A stretch of DNA of 33,049 bases from contig JAAYUJ010000738.1 in the NCBI GenBank assembly GCA_012517775.1, forward strand, positions 1 through 33,049. Direction: 5' to 3'. Each line of letters starts with the position of its first letter. Positions within the stretch are counted from its first letter, which is position 1. Positions 1 to 8,667 of the stretch are shown here, in pieces. A program made the position numbers and the translations under genes. The notes beneath the pieces are model-generated. The model had not been told where the DNA came from. It saw nothing but the letters and a program-made list of their open reading frames with translations, and did not search any database. The stretch is from Deltaproteobacteria bacterium. GTDB lineage: Bacteria; Desulfobacterota; Syntrophobacteria; Syntrophobacterales; Syntrophobacteraceae.

Positions 1-411
1 GACCAGTTCCACGAGTTCGCTGGCTGAGACCTGGTCTCTGACCACTGAATCAATGATATCGTTCAGGCGGGACTGAGCCCCGGCCTCCGTGGCGACGCTC
101 TCCAGAAACTTCCTGGCGTCGGCAATCCGCCAGCGCGCCGTTGTGTCCACCCAGATGAATTCCCGCCCCTTGGTTGGGATTTGATTTGGGTCGCCATCCC
201 AGATGAGGAGGCGCTTCTCAAACCGGCGCACATCCTGGACGAACGGGAGCTTGAGGTGAAGGCCTGCATCCGTCACCGGCTGTCCGACGGGCCTGCCAAA
301 CTGAAGAATGACGGCCTGCTGGCCCTCCTCCAAGGTATAGAAGGTCCCGGAGAGTGCGAGGAGGACCCCCAGCAGCAAGACCCCGAGTCCGACTTTCAGT
401 GTGTTGTTCAT
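1..411 (-). CDS. hflC: HflC, FtsH protease modulator (SPFH/band 7), 3' end beyond the window
   Basis: Reverse translation from the CAT at 409-411: MNNTLKVGLGVLLLGVLLALSGTFYTLEEGQQAVILQFGRPVGQPVTDAGLHLKLPFVQDVRRFEKRLLIWDGDPNQIPTKGREFIWVDTTARWRIADARKF...; open to base 1. Overlaps the hflK stop (ATGA). Absent from the ORF track because it has no stop in the window. Confidence 0.93.
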   Translation of the reverse strand, partial: MNNTLKVGLGVLLLGVLLALSGTFYTLEEGQQAVILQFGRPVGQPVTDAGLHLKLPFVQDVRRFEKRLLIWDGDPNQIPTKGREFIWVDTTARWRIADARKFLESVATEAGAQSRLNDIIDSVVRDQVSASELVELV

Positions 412-1430
412 GGCTTCTTCCCTCCTGCGTCAGGCGACTGTCCCGACTCCACGGGGAGCCAGGGCACCAGGGCCTTCTGATCACTGTCCACGATGTACAA
501 GGCCTTCGCCTCCGGCAGGATGGCGCCTATGGCCTCAAGATAGAGGCGGCGGCGAGTGACCTCCGGGGCACGCTTGTATTCATCCAGGATGGCACGGAAT
601 CGGGTGGCCTCTCCATTGGCCCGGTTGACCCGTTCAAGAGTGTAGCCCTCGGCCTCGCTGATGGTCCGCGAAGCCTCGCCCCCCGCCTTGGGGATCTCCC
701 GGTTGGCCTGCTCCTGAGCCTGGTTGATCGTCCGTTCCCGGTCCTGACGGGCTTCGTTCACCTCGTTGAAGGCCGGCTTGACGGGATCCGGCGGGGTCAC
801 GTCCTGCAGTTCCACCGTGACCAGACGAACCCCGGCCTCGTATTCGGTCAGAATCTTCTGCATCTCTTCCTTAACCTCGCTGGAAACGGCCACGCGGCCG
901 ACTGTGAGGACGTCGCTCCCCAATCGGTTGCCGACCACCCGGCGCATAACCGACTCGGAGATGTCCCGGATTGTCTGCTGCGTATTCCGGACCCAGAAGA
1001 TGTAGTGGATAGGGTCTTCAATCCGGTACTGGACAATCCACTGTACATCGATCACGTTCAAGTCCCCCGTTAGCATAAGGGACACTTCCTTATAGGCCTT
1101 GTTATCCGCGTATTGAGTTCGCTGACCGGAAACCGCAGCAGTCGTCAGGAACCCGAATTCCTCTTTTAAAACCCGGGCTGTGGGAACCGTGCGGACCATT
1201 TCGATGCCGTTGGGCAGCTTGAAGTGCAGGCCCGGACCTACCGTCCGGTGTACCGCCCCAAAGCGCTGGATGATTCCTGTCTCCTCGGGTTGCACCGTGA
1301 ACCAGGTCGACCAGAGCAAGATGAACAGAACCGCTCCCAGTATGCCGGCGGCAATCCGCCAGCCTTTGAGCCCGCGGAAGTGGTTCCGCAGTTCCTCGAA
1401 TATCTGTTCTGGATCATAACGCTGCTGCAC
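408..1430 (-). CDS. hflK: HflK, FtsH protease modulator (SPFH/band 7)
   Basis: 340 aa; N-terminal TM, QPEETGIIQRFGAVHRTVGPGLHFKLPNGIE, and SPFH coiled coil; adjacent to hflC. Confidence 0.93.
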   Translation of the reverse strand: MQQRYDPEQIFEELRNHFRGLKGWRIAAGILGAVLFILLWSTWFTVQPEETGIIQRFGAVHRTVGPGLHFKLPNGIEMVRTVPTARVLKEEFGFLTTAAVSGQRTQYADNKAYKEVSLMLTGDLNVIDVQWIVQYRIEDPIHYIFWVRNTQQTIRDISESVMRRVVGNRLGSDVLTVGRVAVSSEVKEEMQKILTEYEAGVRLVTVELQDVTPPDPVKPAFNEVNEARQDRERTINQAQEQANREIPKAGGEASRTISEAEGYTLERVNRANGEATRFRAILDEYKRAPEVTRRRLYLEAIGAILPEAKALYIVDSDQKALVPWLPVESGQSPDAGGKKP

Positions 1431-1613
1431 GGTCCATCACCTTTCTGCAAGGGTCTCCCTTGCCGACTCAAGCTTTGCTGTGAGCTACGTTTCGATTTCT
1501 TCTTGTTTGATTTGATCCGATATCCCTTTCGCATCTTGCAGGACAAATACTTCGGCACTCCGATAAGTCCTGCCTTCAGCCTACGAGTTCCAAGCTATCC
1601 TTCCTGTTGTTCA

Positions 1614-1630
1614 GGCAAATTCCGTGCCTG
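1614..1630 (-). promoter_or_regulatory. Sigma-54 promoter upstream of hflKC
   Basis: Minus strand CAGGCACGGAATTTGCC; GG at 1628-1627, N10, GC at 1616-1615. Confidence 0.8.
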
Positions 1631-1727
1631 AGAAATCGAGAACCGTCACTTCCTGATTTTATATAATGTGTGTGGGTAGTTATAGAAGGAGGGAGTACCA
1701 CCCAACGGGTTGGAATTGAATGAAAAA

Positions 1728-1776
1728 ACGTTTCATGCAACAGAAGCGTTGCATGAAACGTGTGTCAGGTGCAACA
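1728..1776. promoter_or_regulatory. Palindromic enhancer-like site (site A)
   Basis: ACGTTTCATGCAAC-agaagc-GTTGCATGAAACGT, a perfect 14-bp inverted repeat, followed by GTGTCAGGTGCAACAC. Proximal edge is 100 bp from the GG of the hflK promoter. Confidence 0.75.
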
Positions 1777-1778
1777 CT

Positions 1779-3488
1779 TCAACATCGGAGGGACTCTTTG
1801 GTGAGGTTGTACTTTTCCATTTTTCGGTAGAGGGTCACGCGGTTTATCCCCAGCAACCGGGCTGCTTTTGCTTTGTTCCAGGCGGTTTTGTCCAGGGCTT
1901 CAAGAATTGCGTGAGAAACGGCATCCTGTGTCTCATGGGGAGCACGGTGCTCTATTTCTGGAGCATTCATGAAGTCAGGCGGCAGATGATCGAAGGTGAT
2001 GATGTTCTGGCTGCAAAGGACGAAGGCATGCTCCATGGTGTGCTCGAGTTCCCGCACATTGCCGGGCCAGGGATACTTGAGGAAGGCTTTGAATACATCT
2101 GAAGATACCGCCTCAATTGTTTTCTTGAATTTGATGTTGAACCCATTACGAAAGTGATCGATCAGGAGAGGGATGTCCTCGCGCCTGTCCCTTAGAGGTG
2201 GCAACCTGATCTCCACCACCTTCAGCCGGTAGTATAGGTCCTCTCTCAATTCTCCACGGCTGACTTTTTCCAGGAGATTCTTGTTTGTTGCGGCGATCAG
2301 CCGAACATCCACCTTCACTGGAGTAGAGTTTCCGACCCGCTCAAATTGCCTCTCTTCGAGGACGCGCAAAAGCTTGAGTTGTATCATTGGCGAGATGTCA
2401 CCAACCTCATCCAGGAAAATGGTGCCACCATCTGCTCGCTGGAATCGCCCCGCGTTGTCTCTGATGGCCCCTGTGAACGCCCCTTTCACATGGCCGAAAA
2501 GCTCGCTCTCGAGGAGGCTTTCCGGCAAAGACGAGCAGTTTACCTTGACCAGCGGCTTATGGCTCCGTTCTCCGGCAAGATGCAGCGCCTCGGCTACCAG
2601 TTCTTTCCCTGTCCCACTTTCCCCCGTGATGAGAACAGTCGATTGAACGCCGGCCAGAGCTCTTATGAGAGAAAAGACCTTCTGCATCTCCTCGCTTCTG
2701 CCAACGATGCGATGAAACTGCCGATGCGCTTTGAGCTTGCTTTCGAGGTCGGCCACATGCGTATCATCCCTCAACACCATAACGACACCCGAGAGTTTGC
2801 CCTGGAGGCTAGCCAGTGGATAAGTCCTCACGCTGATGACCTTCGTTCCGCGATTGTCAAACAGGCACTCGATACGGTCTAGCTCAACTGGTTTTCCACT
2901 CTTGATCGCTTCCTCCAGAATCTCCACAAGTCTTCCGCTGCACACCCCGGGCAGAGAGCCAAACGGCTTTCCGATGTCATCACGAGAATATCCACACATG
3001 GACATGGCTGCGTCATTAAGCTCGATGACGACTGACTCTTTATCTGTGGTGATGATAGCATCCCTGACGCTTCTGAAGATCGCCTCGATATTGGTGCGGT
3101 ATCTTTCCTTTTCTTCATTTACAGCCTTATATTTCAAGGCCGTGCGGGTGGCATGCAGCAACGCTTCCTGGTTGATGGGCTTGGGGATGTAATCGAAGGC
3201 ACCCAGGCGAATAGACTCAGCAGCAGTCTCGATGCTTGGATTTCCTGTGATCATGATCACAGGACAGCTCAGTCCTCTTCCCCTGATCTCGCGTAAGACA
3301 TCGATACCAGTTCCATCCTCCAGGATGATGTCGGCAAATATCAGGTCAAAGCTCATTTCGTTTATACGAGTCCGGGCTTGGCTGCAGTTTTCAGCAGTCG
3401 CCACGGCATGTCCCTCGGTCTTGAGGAACCTTTCGAAGGTAAACCTGATCGCTTCTTCATCGTCAATGACAAGAATCATGGCATTCAT
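1779..3488 (-). CDS. Sigma-54-dependent response regulator, REC-PAS-AAA+-Fis HTH
   Basis: 569 aa; ILVIDDEEAIRF receiver, central PAS, GESGTGKE Walker A, GAFTGA loop, C-terminal Fis-type HTH (AARLLGINRVTLYRKMEKY). Confidence 0.95.
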   Translation of the reverse strand: MNAMILVIDDEEAIRFTFERFLKTEGHAVATAENCSQARTRINEMSFDLIFADIILEDGTGIDVLREIRGRGLSCPVIMITGNPSIETAAESIRLGAFDYIPKPINQEALLHATRTALKYKAVNEEKERYRTNIEAIFRSVRDAIITTDKESVVIELNDAAMSMCGYSRDDIGKPFGSLPGVCSGRLVEILEEAIKSGKPVELDRIECLFDNRGTKVISVRTYPLASLQGKLSGVVMVLRDDTHVADLESKLKAHRQFHRIVGRSEEMQKVFSLIRALAGVQSTVLITGESGTGKELVAEALHLAGERSHKPLVKVNCSSLPESLLESELFGHVKGAFTGAIRDNAGRFQRADGGTIFLDEVGDISPMIQLKLLRVLEERQFERVGNSTPVKVDVRLIAATNKNLLEKVSRGELREDLYYRLKVVEIRLPPLRDRREDIPLLIDHFRNGFNIKFKKTIEAVSSDVFKAFLKYPWPGNVRELEHTMEHAFVLCSQNIITFDHLPPDFMNAPEIEHRAPHETQDAVSHAILEALDKTAWNKAKAARLLGINRVTLYRKMEKYNLTKESLRC

Positions 3489-5334
3489 TGTTCACCTTGG
3501 CAGGCAGGTCGATGATCACTTTGGTGAATTCCCCTTTGCGACTCTCAAAACTGAGGAACCCCCCATGATCTGTGATGATCCTTTCAGTGATGTTCAACCC
3601 AAGGCCGGTTCCTTTCCCAAAAGGCTTTGTGGAAAAGAATGCCTTTGTCAGCATGGGCAGTTCATGGGCTGAAACTCCCACTCCCTGATCATGAAACACG
3701 ATTCGCACATAAGGGCGAGCGCTGATGATCACTTTCTCGCCGGTGATTTCGAGGAGCTTGTTCTCATGCCTTCCCGGATACTTCTCGTTCAATGCATAGC
3801 GCGCGTTGCTGATAATATTTACAAAACCCTGCTGGATCTGCTGAAAGTTGACATCCACTTCAGGAAGATCGTCTGAAAGATCTATCTCCAGATCAATGCC
3901 CTCCTTTCGTATTTGAGCCTGGGTGAGAATGATTGACTCTTCAAGTATTAGAGGAATGGAGGTCACTTTCCTGCTCTCTCGCTCATCATTCCGTGCGTAG
4001 GAGAGCAGGGTCCTGACTGTGCGTCCGATACGCTCCCCTTCCTTCACGATTCTCTTGCCGATGTCATGTTCCATGCTCTCGGCGCTGCAATCGTTTATCA
4101 GTATCTGACCATAGTTGATGACACCCGTGACGGGATTGTTGATCTCATGAGCGATCCCGGCGACCAGTTCCCCCAGGGATGCCAAATGACATGCCTGCAT
4201 GGCTTCCGCCTGCAGTGCCATCTTTGCGGTTATGTCACTGGCCAGCAGGAGTACGCGGCTGACCCTGCCACCCTCTGTGATTGGAAAGGCCCTCAAGTCC
4301 AGTACGGCGCCATTGTGGGTCAACACCGAACCTTCCCTCTCGCCGGTATCAAAGCATCTCACTACCGGGGAGTCCTCGGACGGAGCAGACAGAACATGCA
4401 CCAATTCGCGACAGTATTGCCCTGCCTCCCCGGATACCGCCCCACTCAATTGTTGAACATTCCCACAATTTGTCCAGGATATTTCCATGTCGGAAGAGAA
4501 TAGGACCAGAGTGTCGCTGATAGCATTCAGAAGAGTATTGAATTCCTGTGTGAGGTTTTTGAAGTTATCACGTTCCGTCTGCAGAGCAGTTTGAATCTGC
4601 TGTCGCTCCAGAATTTCTTCACTCATCCGCGCATTTGCTCGCAACAGTTCGGCGGTTCGTTCCCTGACGCGATGCTCCAATTCAGCATTGACCCTGTGAA
4701 GCTCTTCCGTGCGCTCATGGACCAACCGCTCCAGCTCCGTCCGATGTTTTCCAAGCTCAGCCTCAATCAGCTTTCGTTCAGTCAAGTCGGTCACTACGGC
4801 GCAAGCTCCCTGGAAATCCCCCATGAGCAAAGGAGATATGGAAAAATGCGTCGAAAGCAGGCTTCCCCCCATGGCTCGAAGCGTTATTTCTCCCTTGGCG
4901 CCGCCGGTGAAGCCCGCATGGAGCAGTTTTTCAAAGGCGCCCAACTCTCCCGGTCTCAAGTAATTGAAAAGGGAAGATCCAGTAAGGTCCCGTGCTGTTG
5001 TCTTGAGCATCTCGGCGAACCGGACGTTGCAGTAGGCAATCATTCCGCTCGCAGAGATCGCGAGGGCGCCTTCGCTTATGGCTTCAATGAGTATACGGTA
5101 GCTGTAATCGGCTCCTTTGAGGGTATAAACCTGTTCGCTTGGATGGTAGACGACAACGGCATCCACCTCGCCCTGGCGAATGGCATCAATGACCGCCTCC
5201 GATTCTTCGAGCCGCTCCCGCAGTTCCTCAATCTCTTTGATCAAAAGCTCTTCCTTGGGCACCTGGTCCGTTGCCATGGAAGAACCTCCGCTCGCTGGGC
5301 CATTTTTTACGTTGTCATTGGGATTGTGTCCCAT
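3463..5334 (-). CDS. PAS-domain sensor histidine kinase
   Basis: 623 aa; PAS domains, coiled coil, H-box LASLGELVAGIAHEINNPVTGVINY, ATPase N/G boxes (NIISNARYALNE, GKGTGLGLNI). Overlaps the response-regulator start. Confidence 0.94.
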   Translation of the reverse strand: MGHNPNDNVKNGPASGGSSMATDQVPKEELLIKEIEELRERLEESEAVIDAIRQGEVDAVVVYHPSEQVYTLKGADYSYRILIEAISEGALAISASGMIAYCNVRFAEMLKTTARDLTGSSLFNYLRPGELGAFEKLLHAGFTGGAKGEITLRAMGGSLLSTHFSISPLLMGDFQGACAVVTDLTERKLIEAELGKHRTELERLVHERTEELHRVNAELEHRVRERTAELLRANARMSEEILERQQIQTALQTERDNFKNLTQEFNTLLNAISDTLVLFSSDMEISWTNCGNVQQLSGAVSGEAGQYCRELVHVLSAPSEDSPVVRCFDTGEREGSVLTHNGAVLDLRAFPITEGGRVSRVLLLASDITAKMALQAEAMQACHLASLGELVAGIAHEINNPVTGVINYGQILINDCSAESMEHDIGKRIVKEGERIGRTVRTLLSYARNDERESRKVTSIPLILEESIILTQAQIRKEGIDLEIDLSDDLPEVDVNFQQIQQGFVNIISNARYALNEKYPGRHENKLLEITGEKVIISARPYVRIVFHDQGVGVSAHELPMLTKAFFSTKPFGKGTGLGLNITERIITDHGGFLSFESRKGEFTKVIIDLPAKVNNECHDSCH

Positions 5335-5352
5335 GGTGCGACCCCTGAAGGC

Positions 5353-5649
5353 TTACGTTTTAGGACGAGGCAGCAAATGCAGCCCGATGAGCACTCGCTC
5401 GGTGTCGGAAAGGTCCCCTATGATCTTCCTGAGCGGTGGAGGAAGCTTTCTCACCAGGGTTGGAAGGGCGACAATCTGATCCTCCCTGGCAAGTTTCGGG
5501 TGCTCGAGAAGGTCAATGACTTCTATCTCGTACCTTCCCTTGAGCTGTTCCTCGCAGATCGCCTTCAGATTGGCAAAGGCTGCAATAGCCTTGGCGGTCT
5601 GCCCGGCCACATAGAGTCTCAGTATGAAATAATCACCCGGGTCACACAC
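5353..5649 (-). CDS. kaiB: KaiB-like protein
   Basis: 98 aa thioredoxin-like Kai[76 protein letters not shown]. Confidence 0.93.
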   Translation of the reverse strand: MCDPGDYFILRLYVAGQTAKAIAAFANLKAICEEQLKGRYEIEVIDLLEHPKLAREDQIVALPTLVRKLPPPLRKIIGDLSDTERVLIGLHLLPRPKT

Positions 5650-5661
5650 TGGAGTGTTCTC

Positions 5662-6135
5662 CTATAGCTTTGGTGTCGGAGGGGCTGCTTCGTCCGCCTT
5701 ACGGAGCCGGGCAATTTCCATGCGCTTTCTGGCAAGAACATCTTCGCGGGATTGCGCCTGTGAAATGGCTCTCTTGCGGAATGTGTCAACGATTTTGAGA
5801 CACCGAGTTCGAAGAATTAGTGAAGCTTGCCTCGCTCGTATTGTTGTTTGAGCGGGGCGGGTTGATCCAGACGGCCTTGGGCAATGGGGCAAGTGTCGGG
5901 GGCCCATTGACAAAGCGTGTCGGATTGGCTCGATAAGCCTGGCGCAGGATCCTGCGCCGCGCACAAGGAATTCCATGGCAAAAAGGGTCTTCCCCGAACC
6001 GGCAGAGCCGCAAACGAGGATCGGCCTTCCCTGTGGAAGCCCGCCGTTTGTGATATCGTCAAAGCCCAGTATGCCTGTAGGGGACTTGGAAAGCTGATTG
6101 GAAGCGCCGTGTTTGCTCTCTTCCGTGTCGTTCAT
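5662..6135 (-). pseudogene. kaiC: KaiC-like ATPase, internal part replaced by an IS-derived segment
   Basis: N-terminus SPTGILGFDDITNGGLPQGRPILVCGSAGSGKTLFAMEFLVRGA is KaiC-like with Walker A. It is followed by a 187-bp block identical in kind to 32754-32940, then a KaiC-type coiled-coil tail (ISQAQSREDVLARKRMEIARLRKADEA). Confidence 0.85.
5776..5962 (-). mobile_element. Solo remnant of IS3-type element (transposase C-terminus and element end)
   Basis: Near-identical by eye (a few mismatches) to 32754-32940, which encodes the transposase C-terminus (...WINPPRSNNNTSEASFTNSSNSVSQNR). Confidence 0.85.
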
Positions 6136-6551
6136 GCACTCTCCCTCTCGTGCCCGACGGCCTGGAACCTCCAGATTGCGCCTGATTCGCGATGGCCTCT
6201 CTATACAAGAAAATATTCAGAAGATGAGGAAAAAGCAATCCTCATCAACCTTCTCAATAATATGGAATGGATTCTCTGGCCCTCCTCGATTTTGTTCCCG
6301 GGCTTGATACCAACACCTGCCCTATGACACAACCTCAGAAGAACGGGGTGTCGGGCTGCCGCCAAACAGCGGTTTCACATGCTCACCGGCCTTGTCATGG
6401 GCGGGACTGCCATGCATCGCCTTGAAAGCGTCCTGATTTTGAAATTCAAGGAATGCTTATTTCATGATCCGATTATTCGCTGCCGAATTGTGCGGCATGA
6501 AAGGCCGCAGACAAGCCCACCCATATGAAAACGTCAGGAAGCAGCAGAAGG

Positions 6552-6731
6552 CTATTGTTTGAAGACCTTCTTGATTTCGCCAACCTTTTTCCGCGCCGCG
6601 CCTTTCAACTGATCGTCCTTTCCCTCTTCTTCGAGATCGCGGTTGCCTGTAAGCTTTCCGAGACCTTCTTTGACCTTTCCTTTGATCGTGTCTTTCTCAC
6701 CTTTAATTCTATCTTTTGTGCTCGGCTTCAT
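6552..6731 (-). CDS. CsbD family stress-response protein
   Basis: 59 aa, too short for the ORF track: MKPSTKDRIKGEKDTIKGKVKEGLGKLTGNRDLEEEGKDDQLKGAARKKVGEIKKVFKQ*, a CsbD-type KGK(V/I)KE..GKLTG pattern. Confidence 0.88.
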   Translation of the reverse strand: MKPSTKDRIKGEKDTIKGKVKEGLGKLTGNRDLEEEGKDDQLKGAARKKVGEIKKVFKQ

Positions 6732-6806
6732 GATGTTTCCTCCAGTGAAATACTTGTTGTCGCCTCAGGCGTGACCGCGCCACAGATAAAATCTTGAAAG
6801 CAAATG

Positions 6807-6841
6807 CCTTGTCTCCCGCCGCCTCTCGGCAGGAGACAAGG
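6807..6841. terminator. Strong hairpin, possible terminator
   Basis: CCTTGTCTCCCGCCG-CCTCT-CGGCAGGAGACAAGG, 15-bp stem with one mismatch; no clear poly-T. Confidence 0.5.
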
Positions 6842-6939
6842 GACCGTGCAGAATGCACAGGGCTGCCTCTTTTTGTGATCATTGCGAGTTCTGCCGGTGA
6901 AACTTTAGCGGCCTGGCGCCAGCTTTGTTATCTGCAGGC

Positions 6940-7332
6940 CTAATCAGAGTAGCCGCTTCCCACGATCAGGCCGCTCTTCGTTCTCTTGGCATAGGTGTGC
7001 TTCATCTTGCCCTGCCATTCATAGTCAACCCAAGTGCCTGCTGGAGTCGCTTTTACGACGGCATTGTAGACAACTGCCGCTTTCTCTTTTAAGCTCTGCC
7101 CCTCCAATGATGGGTGAACCAACAGGCTTCCATTTTCCTGCATGATGAATACGTAGTAGGGTTCTCTCTTGGCCGCATCCTTGAAGTCGGCGGCTGTCTT
7201 ACCACCATCAATGGCCGCCACAATCTCATCCACTTGCTTTTGTATGGCAGCTTTATCCGCCGCCGACAAAGCACTGGTTGTCAGAAGGATACCCATGAGG
7301 AACACAAGGCATGTAAGCGCAACTTTTTTCAT
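6940..7332 (-). CDS. Secreted single cache-like sensor domain protein
   Basis: 130 aa from MKKVALTCLVFLMGILLTTSALSA (signal peptide); ...YYVFIMQENGSLLVHPSLEGQSLKEKAAVVYNAVVKATPAGTWVDYEWQGKMKHTYAKRTKSGLIVGSGYSD. Confidence 0.8.
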   Translation of the reverse strand: MKKVALTCLVFLMGILLTTSALSAADKAAIQKQVDEIVAAIDGGKTAADFKDAAKREPYYVFIMQENGSLLVHPSLEGQSLKEKAAVVYNAVVKATPAGTWVDYEWQGKMKHTYAKRTKSGLIVGSGYSD

Positions 7333-7490
7333 ACTGATCCCCTTTCTGCTGATTGTTGATGAGTGTGAAATGACAGAATTCCCGTGCCTGGGCAATCCGA
7401 CTTCTATCCACCTCCCTCCTGGTATCCCGCTCCTATTATTTGGAAGACGAAGACGACAGATCGATCCTCGGGCACATGATCACCTCTTAG

Positions 7491-7506
7491 GCAAGCTTTG
7501 TGCCTA
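7491..7506 (-). promoter_or_regulatory. Sigma-54 promoter for the cache-like gene
   Basis: Minus strand TAGGCACAAAGCTTGC; GG 7504-7503, N10, GC 7492-7491. Confidence 0.75.
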
Positions 7507-7603
7507 GCACGCGGAAAGTTGCTGCATTTCAATGTTTGGTAATATCCGCATACAGTTACGACGCGTCATGAGTAGCATTGAAGCTTATCTTTGAACTGAA
7601 AAA

Positions 7604-7636
7604 GCGTTGCATGCAACAGAAGTGTTGCATACAACA
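7604..7636. promoter_or_regulatory. Palindromic enhancer-like site (site B), shared by divergent promoters
   Basis: GTTGCATGCAAC (7606-7617) - agaag - TGTTGCATACAACA (7623-7636). 102 bp to the left GG (7504) and 100 bp to the right GG (7736). Confidence 0.78.
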
Positions 7637-7734
7637 GTTCCCAGACTCAAATCCAGAAGCTTCGACGAGACATGTCCTGCTCCAAGCTCCACATATATTT
7701 ATAAAAATGAAGCAGCGACGCTTCTTAAACTGCT

Positions 7735-7750
7735 TGGCATAGAACTTGCC
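7735..7750 (+). promoter_or_regulatory. Sigma-54 promoter for the small membrane/EF-hand unit
   Basis: TGGCATAGAACTTGCC; GG 7736-7737, N10, GC 7748-7749. Confidence 0.78.
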
Positions 7751-7956
7751 CAAATATGAAGTCAATTACGCCATTGCGAATGGAATATGGCCTCGCCTGT
7801 TATCTCTCTCAACGGTGACAAGAGGCCTTCCCGCGAGGCCAGGGATGCTTGCCGGACATGCTCAGTGCGGGCATCAGTGGCGAGTTTTCAAATAATCGCA
7901 TGGCATGGTCAGGGGAGAATCTACTTTCGAGTCCAACCCAGAGAGGAGGTGATGAG

Positions 7957-8040
7957 ATGGAAACCATCCTCATAATAGTCGTACTGCTTTTGCTCTTCGG
8001 CGGTGGCGGAGGATACTGGTGGTCGAGGCGGGGCCGTTAG
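7957..8040 (+). CDS. 27-aa glycine-rich single-TM membrane peptide
   Basis: METILIIVVLLLLFGGGGGYWWSRRGR* with strong upstream Shine-Dalgarno GAGAGGAGGTGATGAG. Confidence 0.7.
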   Translation: METILIIVVLLLLFGGGGGYWWSRRGR

Positions 8041-8293
8041 GTCCCACGGAACCGCGGCGGTGGTCAATCGCCGGGATGAGAATCCGCGCAAGAACCACGA
8101 ACGGGTGATCGACGCCGGAGAGAACCACGCGGCCTGCGCAGCGCTCTTCATCGGTGGCTTCATGGGCATGGGGAACAAGTTTTCCATGCCTGGGGAAGCC
8201 TTCGCGTTTTCCGCAACCGAGGAAAGGCTCATCCTCGACGTGGACGAGGATGAACTGAAGCGTATTTGGGGATCGCCTGTTCGAAGCCATTGA
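8003..8293 (+). CDS. Hypothetical ORF or remnant
   Basis: Open frame ending FMGMGNKFSMPGEAFAFSATEERLILDVDEDELKRIWGSPVRSH; no family recognised. Confidence 0.3.
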   Translation: MAEDTGGRGGAVRSHGTAAVVNRRDENPRKNHERVIDAGENHAACAALFIGGFMGMGNKFSMPGEAFAFSATEERLILDVDEDELKRIWGSPVRSH

Positions 8294-8310
8294 ATCAAGT
8301 AGGAGAAAAA

Positions 8311-8667
8311 ATGAAGCATTTCAAGCTGGTTGTGCTGGTTGGATTGGTGACTGTGTTTTTCATGGCAGGTACTGCATTTGCACAGGGTGGCGGTCAGGGA
8401 AAGGGCGGTCAAGGTGCTGCCCCAATGATGGGATGCCAGCAACGATTTGATGCCATGGATACCAACAAAGACGGGCAGGTCAGCAAAGATGAATTCCTGG
8501 CGGCTCCACATCAAAGGGATAATCCCGAACAGATGTTCACGGCAATGGATGTCCACAAACGTGGTTACCTGACAAAAGATGAATTCTGCTCAGACAAGGG
8601 GATGGGGATGCATAAAGGCATGGGCAGAGGCATGGGTCAAGGTCAGGGCACAGGAAGAAATCAGTAG
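8311..8667 (+). CDS. Secreted EF-hand protein
   Basis: Signal peptide (MKHFKLVVLVGLVTVFFMAGTAFA), EF-hand loop DTNKDGQVSKDEF, second degenerate loop DVHKRGYLTKDEF, M/G-rich tail. Confidence 0.85.
   Translation: MKHFKLVVLVGLVTVFFMAGTAFAQGGGQGKGGQGAAPMMGCQQRFDAMDTNKDGQVSKDEFLAAPHQRDNPEQMFTAMDVHKRGYLTKDEFCSDKGMGMHKGMGRGMGQGQGTGRNQ

Noticed and set aside
354-1073. 239-aa plus-strand ORF opposite hflK
   Set aside because: Antisense shadow of a strongly supported HflK/HflC reading; no recognisable domain.
4591-5667. 358-aa plus-strand ORF opposite the histidine kinase and kaiB
   Set aside because: The minus strand encodes clear HK and KaiB domains; the plus ORF has no family-like sequence.
7366-7402. 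Minus-strand AGGCACGGGAATTCTG near the cache-like gene as a sigma-54 promoter
   Set aside because: Good -24 but TTCT rather than TTGC at -12; the element at 7491-7506 is better and at the expected distance.
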